From contig JADJMG010000013.1 of assembly GCA_016709725.1 (NCBI GenBank), positions 62,001 to 126,000 of the forward strand: 64,000 nucleotides of DNA. The letters run 5' to 3'. The notes beneath the pieces are model-generated. The model searched no databases. It was not told the DNA's origin and was given only the letters and a program-made list of their open reading frames with translations. Origin of the DNA: Bacteroidota bacterium. GTDB lineage: Bacteria; Bacteroidota; Bacteroidia; AKYH767-A; OLB10. Below are positions 55,022 to 63,450 of this stretch, one piece after another. The position numbers were made by a program, and so were the translations under genes. How positions within the stretch are numbered: the first letter of the stretch is position 1; each line of letters opens with the position of its first letter.

Positions 55022-55702
55022 TTAATTCGTTTTTCGCGTAGTAGTAATTCCAGAAATCTTCCCATCCGTCATCGTAAGTTTCCGATCGGCCATACCGGCT
55101 AATTCTTCGTTATGGGTTACGATCACAAAGGTTTGATGCAACTTATCTCTCAATTCAAAAAAGAGTGCATGTAAGGCTCTAGCGTTTGCTGAATCTAAAT
55201 TTCCAGAAGGCTCATCTGCTAAAATTAAATAGGGATTATTCATCAGCGCTCTGGCGATGGCAATTCGTTGTTGTTCACCCCCACTTAATTGGGAAGGTTT
55301 ATGCTCACTTCGACTTTGCATCCCCAAAATGCCAAGCAACTCCATGGCTCTTTCGCTGGCTTCCTTCATGCGCATTCCATGAATTAAAGCCGGCATACAC
55401 ACATTTTCTAAGGCCGTAAATTCAGGGAGTAATTGATGAAATTGAAAGATAAAGCCAATATGCTTATTTCGAAAAGCCGCCAATTTCTTCCCATTCAGTT
55501 GTTGGATTTCGGTACCCTTAATGGAAATAAATCCTTTGTCGGGTTGATCGAGTGTGCCCAACATATGTAATAATGTACTTTTTCCTGCACCCGAAGCGCC
55601 TACAATACTCACCACTTCACCTGCCTCAATATCCAGATCAATTCCCTTTAAAACAGTGAGATCACCGTACGATTTTTCTAATCCTCTTGCAGTTACGAGC
55701 AT
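55022..55702 (-). CDS. lolD: ABC transporter ATP-binding protein LolD
   Basis: ATPase of the lipoprotein-releasing transporter. The 226-residue protein has Walker A VGASGAGKST at residues 34-43, the Q loop in IGFIFQFHQLLPEFTALENV (typical of LolD/MacB), the signature LSGGEQQRIAIARALMN, and Walker B ILADEPSGNLDS followed by IVTHN. MacB-type exporters also match, but the short form and absence of a fused permease favour LolD. The permease genes are not adjacent. The ATG lies four bases below a -7 box. Confidence 0.88.
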   Translation of the reverse strand: MLVTARGLEKSYGDLTVLKGIDLDIEAGEVVSIVGASGAGKSTLLHMLGTLDQPDKGFISIKGTEIQQLNGKKLAAFRNKHIGFIFQFHQLLPEFTALENVCMPALIHGMRMKEASERAMELLGILGMQSRSEHKPSQLSGGEQQRIAIARALMNNPYLILADEPSGNLDSANARALHALFFELRDKLHQTFVIVTHNEELAGMADRKLTMTDGKISGITTTRKTN

Positions 55703-55706
55703 GGGG

Positions 55707-55714
55707 CAAATATA
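55707..55714 (-). promoter_or_regulatory. -7 promoter box of lolD
   Basis: Reads TATATTTG on the minus strand, four bases before the lolD ATG; near-leaderless transcript predicted. Confidence 0.5.
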
Positions 55715-55861
55715 GAAAATTCAATGCCTCTTCTTGGCCGTTTAACATTGAGTTTGAGTAAGAGCTTCAAAAAAGCGGTGGGCTGTAAAAAATGATCAAA
55801 GGTGACCATTCAACACAATAAATTTAAAAGTAGAATCGTCTTGAAGTTTCCTCAATCCTCT

Positions 55862-55869
55862 TATTTTTG
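55862..55869 (+). promoter_or_regulatory. -7 promoter box of the MIDAS membrane protein gene
   Basis: Reads TATTTTTG, six bases before the GTG at 55876. An in-frame TTG at 55867 is part of this box. Confidence 0.45.
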
Positions 55870-55875
55870 CAATCT

Positions 55876-57966
55876 GTGGAAATAGCCTTGATTCTCTCTT
55901 ACCCTTGGTGGTATACTGTTTTTTGTGTGATATGTGGTGCGGCCTATGCGTGGCTTATGTACCGCAAAGAACCACTGCTCAATGAGGTATCTACATGGAC
56001 GGGTCGCGTTTTGATTGCCTCCCGATTTTTAATGGTGACCTTTCTTGCCTTTCTTTTACTCGGACCGATGATAAGAACTTTTAGTCGGGAAGTGGAAAAA
56101 CCGATTATCATTTTAGCGGTTGACGATTCTAAATCCATCATCAACAGTAAGGATTCATTAGCCCGAAAAGAACAAATCAAAACTGATTTTGAAAAACTTA
56201 ATAATGAGCTGAAGTCCGATTACGATGTTCGCCAGTTTTCTTTTGGAGATCATGTTGCTGAAAAAATCGAGTTTCAGTTTCAGGATCGACTTACTAATTT
56301 CACGCAGTTTTACAATTACCTCGATGTACAATTCACTAATCGTAATGTAGGGGCTATTGTGATGGCAACGGATGGACTCTTTAACGAAGGTACCAATCCT
56401 GTTTATGGTCCAGCACGAATTAAAGTTCCTGTTTATCCGATGGCGCTTGGCGATTCAACGGTGCGAAAGGATTTATTGATTGCTCGTGTTAATCATAATA
56501 AAATTGCATTTTTAGGAAATAGTTTTCCTTTAGAGATTATCATAGATGCAAAGCAAGCTGCAGGTAGTCGGAGTAATTTAACCATCGAAGAAGATAGCGT
56601 TGTCGTTTATAATCGTTCAATAGAAATTTCAGGTTCTAATTTTCATGCTACTGTTCCTGCTGTGCTCGATGCAAAATCGAAAGGCATTCATCATTATAAG
56701 GTGAAATTAAGCTCGATAGAAGGTGAAGTTACACTCATCAACAATCAATATGATTTGTTTGTTGAAGTGATTGAACAAAAGCAAAAGGTGCTCGTGTTAT
56801 TTGCTGCGCCTCACCCCGATCTCGCCGTTTTGCGTCAGACATTAGAGAGTAATTTGAATTATGAAATTTCTGTGGTGAAGGCCAGTGAATTTACGGGTCG
56901 ATTGGGTGATTTTAATTTATTAGTACTCCACAATATTCCATCCATCACAGGAAACGAAACTGCATTACTTAGCAAGATCAATGAAAGTGGAATTAGTACG
57001 TGGTCGATTTTAGGAGCGTCAACCAATATCGAAGAATTTAATGAGGGTAAGTTTGGAATTTCAATCTCACAAGCTAACGGACAACTTAACGACGTACAGG
57101 CGTCGCCGATAGATAATTTTAGTTTGTTTACCGTTTCAGAAGAGTTGTTGGATGCAATTAAAACATGGCCTCCTTTAAAATCACCTTTTGGAGTTTATCA
57201 GTCGAACACCAATATTTACACATTACTCAATCAGAAAATTGGAATAGTAAACACTTCACAACCTCTGCTCCTCTTCAGCGAACAAAATGGAAGGAAACAA
57301 GCAGTTCTCGCGGGTGAAGGTTTTTGGAGATGGAGATTAACGGATTTCAATGATCATGGGAATCATCTTTTAAGTCAGGAGTTTGTTTTGAATATTATTC
57401 AATATTTATCGGTGAAAGAAAGTCGGAGTCCGTTTAAATTCATTGCGAAATCGAATTACAAAGAGAATGAAAGTTTAATTTTCGATGCGCAACTTTACAA
57501 TCAAACTGAACAACTCGTCAATCAACCCGATGTTTCGGTTCGTATTTACAATAAAGCGGGCAAGGAGTTTCTCTTTACCATGTCGAAAACGGATAAGGCT
57601 TACACTCTCAATGCAGGAGTATTTCCAGTAGGAAATTATCGCTACAAGGCCGAAGTGAAATTAGGCGATAAAATTCTTTCTCAACAAGGAGAATTTAGTG
57701 TGAGCGCATTGCAAATCGAAACCGCCATGACGGTGGCAGATCATTCATTGCTTCACGCGCTATCGGCGCAAACTGGAGGATCGGTATTTTATCCAGGTCA
57801 GGTAGATGAGTTAATCAAGAAACTAAAATCGAATGAGAATTTAAAGAGCATTTCCTTCATGCACAAAAAACTAGAAGACCTCTTGAAGGAACCGTGGTTT
57901 TTCTTTTTGTTGATTGTGTTGATTTCGTTGGAATGGTTTATCAGGAAGAGGGCGGGGAGTTATTAG
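55876..57966 (+). CDS. Membrane protein with von-Willebrand-type (MIDAS) domain
   Basis: A 696-residue protein starting at GTG 55876. Two N-terminal helices (WWYTVFCVICGAAYAWLMY and ASRFLMVTFLAFLLLGPMI) are followed by a vWA-like domain: IIILAVDDSKSI has the DxSxS metal site and IVMATDGLFNEG the conserved Asp. A beta-sandwich region and a glutamine-amidotransferase-like segment (VLVLFAAPHPDLAVLRQTLE) follow, with a C-terminal helix near residues 676-690 (WFFFLLIVLISLEWFI) and a basic end. This matches a large Bacteroidota family encoded near BatA-like proteins, of unknown role. The gene stands alone, followed by a 1.9-kb palindrome array. Confidence 0.8.
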   Translation: MEIALILSYPWWYTVFCVICGAAYAWLMYRKEPLLNEVSTWTGRVLIASRFLMVTFLAFLLLGPMIRTFSREVEKPIIILAVDDSKSIINSKDSLARKEQIKTDFEKLNNELKSDYDVRQFSFGDHVAEKIEFQFQDRLTNFTQFYNYLDVQFTNRNVGAIVMATDGLFNEGTNPVYGPARIKVPVYPMALGDSTVRKDLLIARVNHNKIAFLGNSFPLEIIIDAKQAAGSRSNLTIEEDSVVVYNRSIEISGSNFHATVPAVLDAKSKGIHHYKVKLSSIEGEVTLINNQYDLFVEVIEQKQKVLVLFAAPHPDLAVLRQTLESNLNYEISVVKASEFTGRLGDFNLLVLHNIPSITGNETALLSKINESGISTWSILGASTNIEEFNEGKFGISISQANGQLNDVQASPIDNFSLFTVSEELLDAIKTWPPLKSPFGVYQSNTNIYTLLNQKIGIVNTSQPLLLFSEQNGRKQAVLAGEGFWRWRLTDFNDHGNHLLSQEFVLNIIQYLSVKESRSPFKFIAKSNYKENESLIFDAQLYNQTEQLVNQPDVSVRIYNKAGKEFLFTMSKTDKAYTLNAGVFPVGNYRYKAEVKLGDKILSQQGEFSVSALQIETAMTVADHSLLHALSAQTGGSVFYPGQVDELIKKLKSNENLKSISFMHKKLEDLLKEPWFFFLLIVLISLEWFIRKRAGSY

Positions 57967-57990
57967 CTACTGGCTGGTTTGATTTCCACA

Positions 57991-59797
57991 GAACCCCAGA
58001 GGGTTCAACCTTATTAGCGAAAAATAAAAAAAAAAAACCCAACCCCAGCGGGGTTGCACAGCGTTGTTGAGCATCGGCGTTTGTTCCCGAACGGTTGTGT
58101 GACCCCGCTGGGGTCAGGTTAAAAAAATACATTTCGTTTCTAATAAGGTTTGACCCCTCTGGGGTCAATTACCACAAGAAATTTCGTCAAAATATTTTAG
58201 ATGGATTTATTATAATCGCAAAAAAAAGGTTTAATCCGTGAACCCCAGAGGGGTTCAACCTTATTAGCGAAAAATAAAAAAAAATAAAACCCAACCCCAG
58301 CGGGGTTGCACAGCGTTGTTGAGCATCGGCGTTTGTTCCCGAACGGTTGTGTGACCCCGCTGGGGTCAGGTTAAAAAAATACATTTCGTTTCTAATAAGG
58401 TTTGACCCCGCTGGGGTCAATTGCCACATAAAAAATTGTAAATATATTTTCGATGTGTTTAACATCATCTCTTAAAAATATTTTGGGTTGTTCAGTGAAC
58501 CCCAGAGGGGTTCAACCTTATTAGCGAAAAATAAAAAAATTAAAACCCAACCCCAGCGGGTTGCACAGCGTCGTTGAGCATCGGCGTTTGTTCCCGAACG
58601 GTTGTGTGACCCCCTGGGGTCAGGTTAAAAAAATGCATTTCGTTTCTAATAAGGTTTGACCCCTCTGGGGTCAATTACCACAAGAAATTTCGTCAAAATA
58701 TTTTAGATGGATTTATTATAATCGCAAAAAAAAGGTTTAATCCGTGAACCCCAGAGGGGTTCAACCTTATTAGCGAAAAATAAAAAAATATAACCCAACC
58801 CCAGCGGGGTTGCACAGCGTCGTTGAGCATCGGCGTTTGTTCCCGAACGGTTGTGTGACCCCGCTGGGGTCAGGTTAAAAAATACATTTCGTTTCTAATA
58901 AGGTTTGACCCCTCTAGGGTCAATTGCCAGGCGGACGGGGGTTCACCTGAAAAATAAGCGGGGGGTTGTTCCGAGGTTGTGTGACCTGGGGTCAGTTAAA
59001 ATCATTTCGTTTCTAATAAGGTTTGACCCCGCTGGGGTCAATTACCTAAAAAATTTGTCAATATATTTTCGATGGGTTTAACATCATCTCTTAAAAATAT
59101 TTTTGTTCAGTGAACCCCAGAGGGGTTACGGGTTCAACCTTATTAGCGAAAAATAAAAAAAATAAAACCCAACCCCAGCGGGGTTGCACAGCGTTGTTGA
59201 GCATCGGCGTTTGTTCCCGAACGGTTGTGTGACCCCGCTGGGGTCAGGTTAAAAAATGCATTTCGTTTCTAATAAGGTTTGACCCCGCTGGGGTCAATTG
59301 CCACATAAAAAATTGTCAATATATTTTAGATGTGTTTAACATCATCTCTTAAAAAAATTTTGGTTTGTTCCGTGAACCCCAGAGGGTTCAACCTTAAGCG
59401 AAAAAAAAAAAACCCAACCCCAGCGGGGTTGTACAGCGTCGTTGAGCATCGGCGTTTGTTCCCGAACGGTTGTGTGACCCCGCTGGGGTCAGGTTAAAAA
59501 ATTACATTTCGTTTCTAATAAGGTTTGACCCCTCTGGGGTCAATTGCCACATAAAAAATTGTAAATATATTTTCGATGTGTTTAACATCATCTCTTAAAA
59601 ATATTTTGGTTTGTTCCGTGAACCCCAGAGGGGTTCAACCTTATTAGCGAAAAATAAAAAATTAAAAACCAACCCCAGCGGGGTTGCACAGCGTTGTTGA
59701 GCATCGGCGTTTGTTCCCGAACGGTTGTGTGACCCCGCTGGGGTCAGTTTAAAAAATGCATTTCGTTTCTAATAAGATTTGACCCCGCTGGGGTCAA
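57991..59797. repeat. Tandem array of eight nested-palindrome units
   Basis: The units start at 57991, 58239, 58496, 58745, about 58931 (degenerate), 59111, 59373 and 59619, and each is about 180 bases long. A full unit opens with TGAACCCCAGAGGGGTTCAA followed by CCTTATTAGCGAAA, holds an inner hairpin CAACCCCAGCGGGGTTG, a centre with CGGCGTTTGTTCCCGAACGG, a second inner hairpin TGACCCCGCTGGGGTCA, and closes with TTTCGTTTCTAATAAGGTTT and GACCCCGCTGGGGTC, which is the opening element inverted. Spacers of 70-80 AT-rich bases come in two types: one with ATTATAATCGCAAAAAAAAG and one with TTTAACATCATCTCTTAAAA. I see no gene in this 1.95-kb gap. Confidence 0.92.
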
Positions 59798-59917
59798 TTG
59801 CAGAAATGTCAAAATATTTTAGATGGTTACATCATCTCAAAAAGGTCCCCCCTTTGACCCGACTTAAAAATTGCTAAAAATGTTACTGTTAGAGTCCATA
59901 AATTCAACAAACCATCC

Positions 59918-61428
59918 ATGCTCCGACTTTTTTCATTTTATTCACGACGTCTGTTTCCGCTCAATTCACCGACCGCTATTGGGCCTTCGGTGATAGCGCT
60001 GGAATTGATTTTAAAAATTTGGCAAATCCGCAACCAGCAAATAGTATTCTTAGAGTAAGAGGTACTTGCGCGAGCATTTGCGATAGTGCTGGTGATTTAT
60101 TGTTTTATTGTGGTTCGCCAAATTGGGCGCAATGGATGGCACCAAATAATATTTTTTACAGATGGAACTGTTGTCAGTAAAAACCATCAAGTTATGGAAA
60201 GTGGAGATTCCTTGTTGGCGCACTTTGGTATCAAGAAATGGTAATTGTTCCAGATCCTGGAAATGTTAATCGATTTTATATTTTCTGTCCCGGCGTTGCT
60301 GATCATGGATTATATTATTCAATAATTGATTTATCTTTTAATGGAGGTCTTGGAAAAGTTGTCCAAAAAAATGTTCAACTTAGAAATGATACGATTTGTG
60401 ATGGTATCACAGCCGTTCGTCATGGAAATGGTAGAGATTGGTGGGTTGTGGTTCGAAGTTGGAAAAACGTACCTACTAAAGATATCACTGCATATTTAGT
60501 AAGTCCAAGTGGAGTCGTTGGAAATCCCACTCAGTTTATTGGGCCAAATTAGCAAAGGATTCTTTACCGTTTAAAGTTTAATTTGAATGGAGGACATTTA
60601 TACAATATGGCTTCTACTGGAGTTATTGAGCGGTATAATTTCGATAGATGTACTGGGTTATTTTCAAATAGACAAATTTATTCTACTCCTTCTAGTATCT
60701 TTAATAATCTATGGGATTTTGAAATTTCTCCTGACGAAAGTAAATTTTATGCTTATTCAATTTACCAAGGAGCGTTTCAAAATTTGGCCTATTTACTCCA
60801 GTTTGATTTTAATAACTCTAATTTCATCGCAAGTGCCGATACTTTACGAGTTTTTTCTGACCCAGAACGACCTGGATCATTAAAACTAGCACCTGATGGT
60901 AAAATATATTCTAGTGTTTTTTCAAATGTTCCAGATGGATGTTCAGATTATTTATATTGTTCTTCTACCATAGATAGTACTAATTCAAATTTATCTGTAA
61001 TTAATTTTCCGGACAGTCTTGGAAGTTCTTGTGATTTCCAACCATATAGTTTTTACTTAGGCGGACACAAGGCTTATTATGGTCTTCCCAATAACCCTAA
61101 TTACGAATTAGATACTTTACATGGGAGTCCTTGTGATACACTCACTTCCGTTGGATTAAATGACTTGTTTCCAAAAAATAAAGAGTTAAAACTCTACTAT
61201 GACAAAACATGGCAAACAGTTTTTGTGAATGCTGAAGAGTTGCAAGGAAGAAATGCAACATTAGAGTTTTATAATATCAATGGACAGTTAATGGAAAGAA
61301 TTTCATCAGAAACGGATGGAAGTTATTTTTCAAAGAGTAGTTTGTTTTCTTCGCAGGCAGATGGAGTTTATATTGTGAGACTCAGCACGGAGAAGGAAGT
61401 GTTGGTGGGTAAGTTTGTGAAGTGGTAG
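59918..61428 (+). CDS. Secreted protein with T9SS sorting tail (disrupted by about five indels)
   Basis: One gene can be traced through four frames. The start ATG 59918 plus one missing T (run 59928-59933) gives MLRLFFILFTTSVSAQ, a clean signal peptide. FTDRYWAFGDSAGIDFKNLA continues in the next frame; an extra T at 60152-60157 and a missing G at 60227-60228 shift it again to VIVPDPGNVNRFYIFCPGVA. An extra A at 60546-60548 and a missing T at 60563-60565 explain the in-frame TAG at 60550. With all repaired it is 503 residues. The C-terminus, NAEELQGRNATLEFYNINGQ to SQADGVYIVRLSTEKEVLVG, is a T9SS type A tail. Function unknown. Confidence 0.8.
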
Positions 61429-61487
61429 TTTTTTATTACGCAAAAAATTATTGATGAATAAAGTTTTATGCACGTAATAGAGTCGAG

Positions 61488-61578
61488 CTGCTAGCTGCTA
61501 GCTACTAGCTGCAAGCTGCAAGCTTTTCGTTTTTCGCACTTTTCGCATTTCGTGTTAATTCGATTTTCGCGTCCTAGT
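61488..61578. repeat. AGCTACTAGCTGC words followed by CGCATTTCG repeat (cluster 4)
   Basis: CTGCTAGCTGCTAGCTACTA and AGCTGCAAGCTGCAAGC are followed by TTTTCGCATTTCGTGTTAAT and GATTTTCGCGTCC. It lies between the second T9SS gene and the universal stress gene, which converge. Confidence 0.75.
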
Positions 61579-61601
61579 ATTTATACTCGAAGCAATATAT
61601 C

Positions 61602-62435
61602 TTAATGAGGAAGGTGAATTACCAACATCGGCACATCCGCCTGATAAGAAACTCTTTTAGTGATGCTTGGATTAGCCATCGCCTGTAAGAATTTGCGGTG
61701 ATGGGTGACCATGGCTAGGCAATCGGCTTTTTCGTTTTTGAGGAAATAGGTGATTCCATCAGCAACGTTTAGATCGGTACAAACGAAGCCTTTCATTTTT
61801 GGATAAGTTACAAATTGCTTGATGCGATGGGTGACTCTCGATAAATCGGCATCATCATGCACAAGGCTCTTGTTGTCGACGTTGAGGAAAATAATTTCAG
61901 ATTTAAACATTTTAGCGATTTCAACTACTTCGTTGGATGCGGTTAAATTTTCATCGCTTAAGTCGGTGCTAAAAACAATTTTTTTGAGTCCATTAAATTT
62001 CGATTTTTGTGGAATGAGCATCACTTTGCAAGGTGCGTCTTTGATGACTCTGGATGCATTGCTACCAATAAAAAATCGTTGCACTTCGGTGGATGATGTG
62101 TTTGCCATCACAATTAGATCCACTTTCTTTTCAGTGGCAATTTCGGTGGTGCGTGCCGAGGGCAGTCCTTGCTGAAGAATAAGATCGAAGGGTACATCCT
62201 TTGCTTTTTCTATAATTTTAGCATAAAATTTCTTCAATTGGTTCAATGCTTCGTCTTTCAACATATCATAATCAATTTGAATCGTCGAGACAGAAACATC
62301 CGTATAAATAACGGGCGTTTCATAAGCATGCATTAAAAGGATCTTGCTTTTATATTTACGCGCTAATTCGATGGCATAACGAACTGCATTTTCTGATCCT
62401 TTACTGAAATCGGTGGGACATAGAATCGTTTTCAT
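61602..62435 (-). CDS. Universal stress protein with two UspA domains
   Basis: A 277-residue tandem UspA protein. Domain 1 spans residues 1-145 (KTILCPTDFSKGSENAVRYA and the ATP loop FFIGSNASRVIKDAPCKVML, a GxSxxx-VxxxxxCxVxxx pattern). Domain 2 spans about 150-277 (KKIVFSTDLSDENLTASNEV to SITKRVSYQADVPMLVIHLP), where the ATP loop is weaker. It overlaps the cation transporter stop by 4 bases and is the last gene of a TauE/CDF/Usp operon. Confidence 0.93.
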   Translation of the reverse strand: MKTILCPTDFSKGSENAVRYAIELARKYKSKILLMHAYETPVIYTDVSVSTIQIDYDMLKDEALNQLKKFYAKIIEKAKDVPFDLILQQGLPSARTTEIATEKKVDLIVMANTSSTEVQRFFIGSNASRVIKDAPCKVMLIPQKSKFNGLKKIVFSTDLSDENLTASNEVVEIAKMFKSEIIFLNVDNKSLVHDDADLSRVTHRIKQFVTYPKMKGFVCTDLNVADGITYFLKNEKADCLAMVTHHRKFLQAMANPSITKRVSYQADVPMLVIHLPH

Positions 62436-63450
62436 GATGTTACTATTTTATCGGTTAATTGATGTTTTTTATTAAGCATTAAATTTTCACTTGTCCATAT
62501 TATTCGCGAAACATGAGGTACACGTCGAAAAGGACAATCTTTGACTAAGCAAATATTGCAAGGAATTTCCATGCAAGGATCGGTATGAACAAATACTTCC
62601 ACATGATTTTCTACATCCAAATTTAATACATGCTCCAGTTTTTTAGTGTGTTCATGTACTTGGTCTAGCGGATAATAAAAAGGTAAGGTGAGATGACAAT
62701 CAACATGCAAATAATGACCGAACTTTTGAAGCCTTAAATTATGAATATCGATCCACGAATCCTCTCGGTATTTTTGCAATGAATTGGTGATGTTTTCAAT
62801 CGTATTCATGTCCGCCTTGTCGAGTAAGTGATTGATGGCTTCTCTCAATAAATTAATGCCACTACCCATAATATGTAATGCTAAAAGTATAGCTAAAGTA
62901 GGATCAATCCAATCCCAACCTGTAAATTTATAAGCTACAAGACCGATAATTAATCCACCACTCGTGATCGCATCTGCCTTAAAATGTTGTCCATCCGCCT
63001 TTAATATCGCTGAGTTGTTTTCATCACCTTTCCGTCTTAAAAATCGACTCATCCACCACATTCCAATGGTTGATACAATGGTTAAAATGATACCCAAATC
63101 GACGTTCTGCAATTCATGAGGAGTAAAAAATGTTGAACCGCATTGATGATGATATACATTCCCGTTCCAAAAATGAGCGCTCCTTCAAAGCCAACAGCCA
63201 AGTATTCAATTTTACCATGGCCATAAGGATGATCAGCATCCCTTAATTTTGAGGCGTAGAATAAACTATAAAGTGCAAAAAAGCTAGTGGCAATGTTGAT
63301 TAGTGATTCTAAAGCGTCACTCAATATGGCTCCAGATTTTGAAAAATACCATGCAGCAAATTTCACCATCATGATGATGAATGAAAAGAACAACACCCAA
63401 CGAATGGCCGTTACTTTTGATTTGATGTTGATTGGAGCCGTTTTTCTCAT
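62432..63450 (-). CDS. Cation diffusion facilitator family transporter (disrupted by one frameshift)
   Basis: A missing T in the run at 63125-63130 splits one gene of about 339 residues. Part 1 (start at 63450) has WYFSKSGAILSDALESLINI with the metal-binding Asp, and ADHPYGHGKIEYLAVGFEGA, the HPYGHGK signature. After the shift the frame continues QNVDLGIILTIVSTIGMWWM and HFKADAITSGGLI (His and Asp of the second metal half-site). The cytoplasmic tail ends in a Cys cluster, CMEIPCNICLVKDCPFR (five Cys including the last). Substrate probably Zn, Fe or Mn by family. Overlaps its neighbours by 4 bases on both sides. Confidence 0.88.

Noticed and set aside
57941..58468. Two minus-strand open frames with shared peptides (LTPAGSHNRSGTNADAQQRC) in the palindrome array
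   Set aside because: They are translations of the repeat units. The peptides repeat because the DNA repeats, and the frames stop where units differ.
57991..59797. CRISPR array
   Set aside because: Units are about 180 bases with 70-80-base spacers of only two kinds, far from the 28-48-base repeats and unique spacers of CRISPR, and no cas gene is present.
57991..59797. Integron attC array
   Set aside because: No cassette genes lie between the units and no integrase gene is in the window. The palindromes are CCCC-GGGG hairpins without the attC core sites.
60550..60552. In-frame TAG in the second T9SS gene as a readthrough or unusual amino acid codon
   Set aside because: Removing one A just before and adding one T just after gives GPISKGFFYRLKFN, which removes the TAG and fits the surrounding indels.
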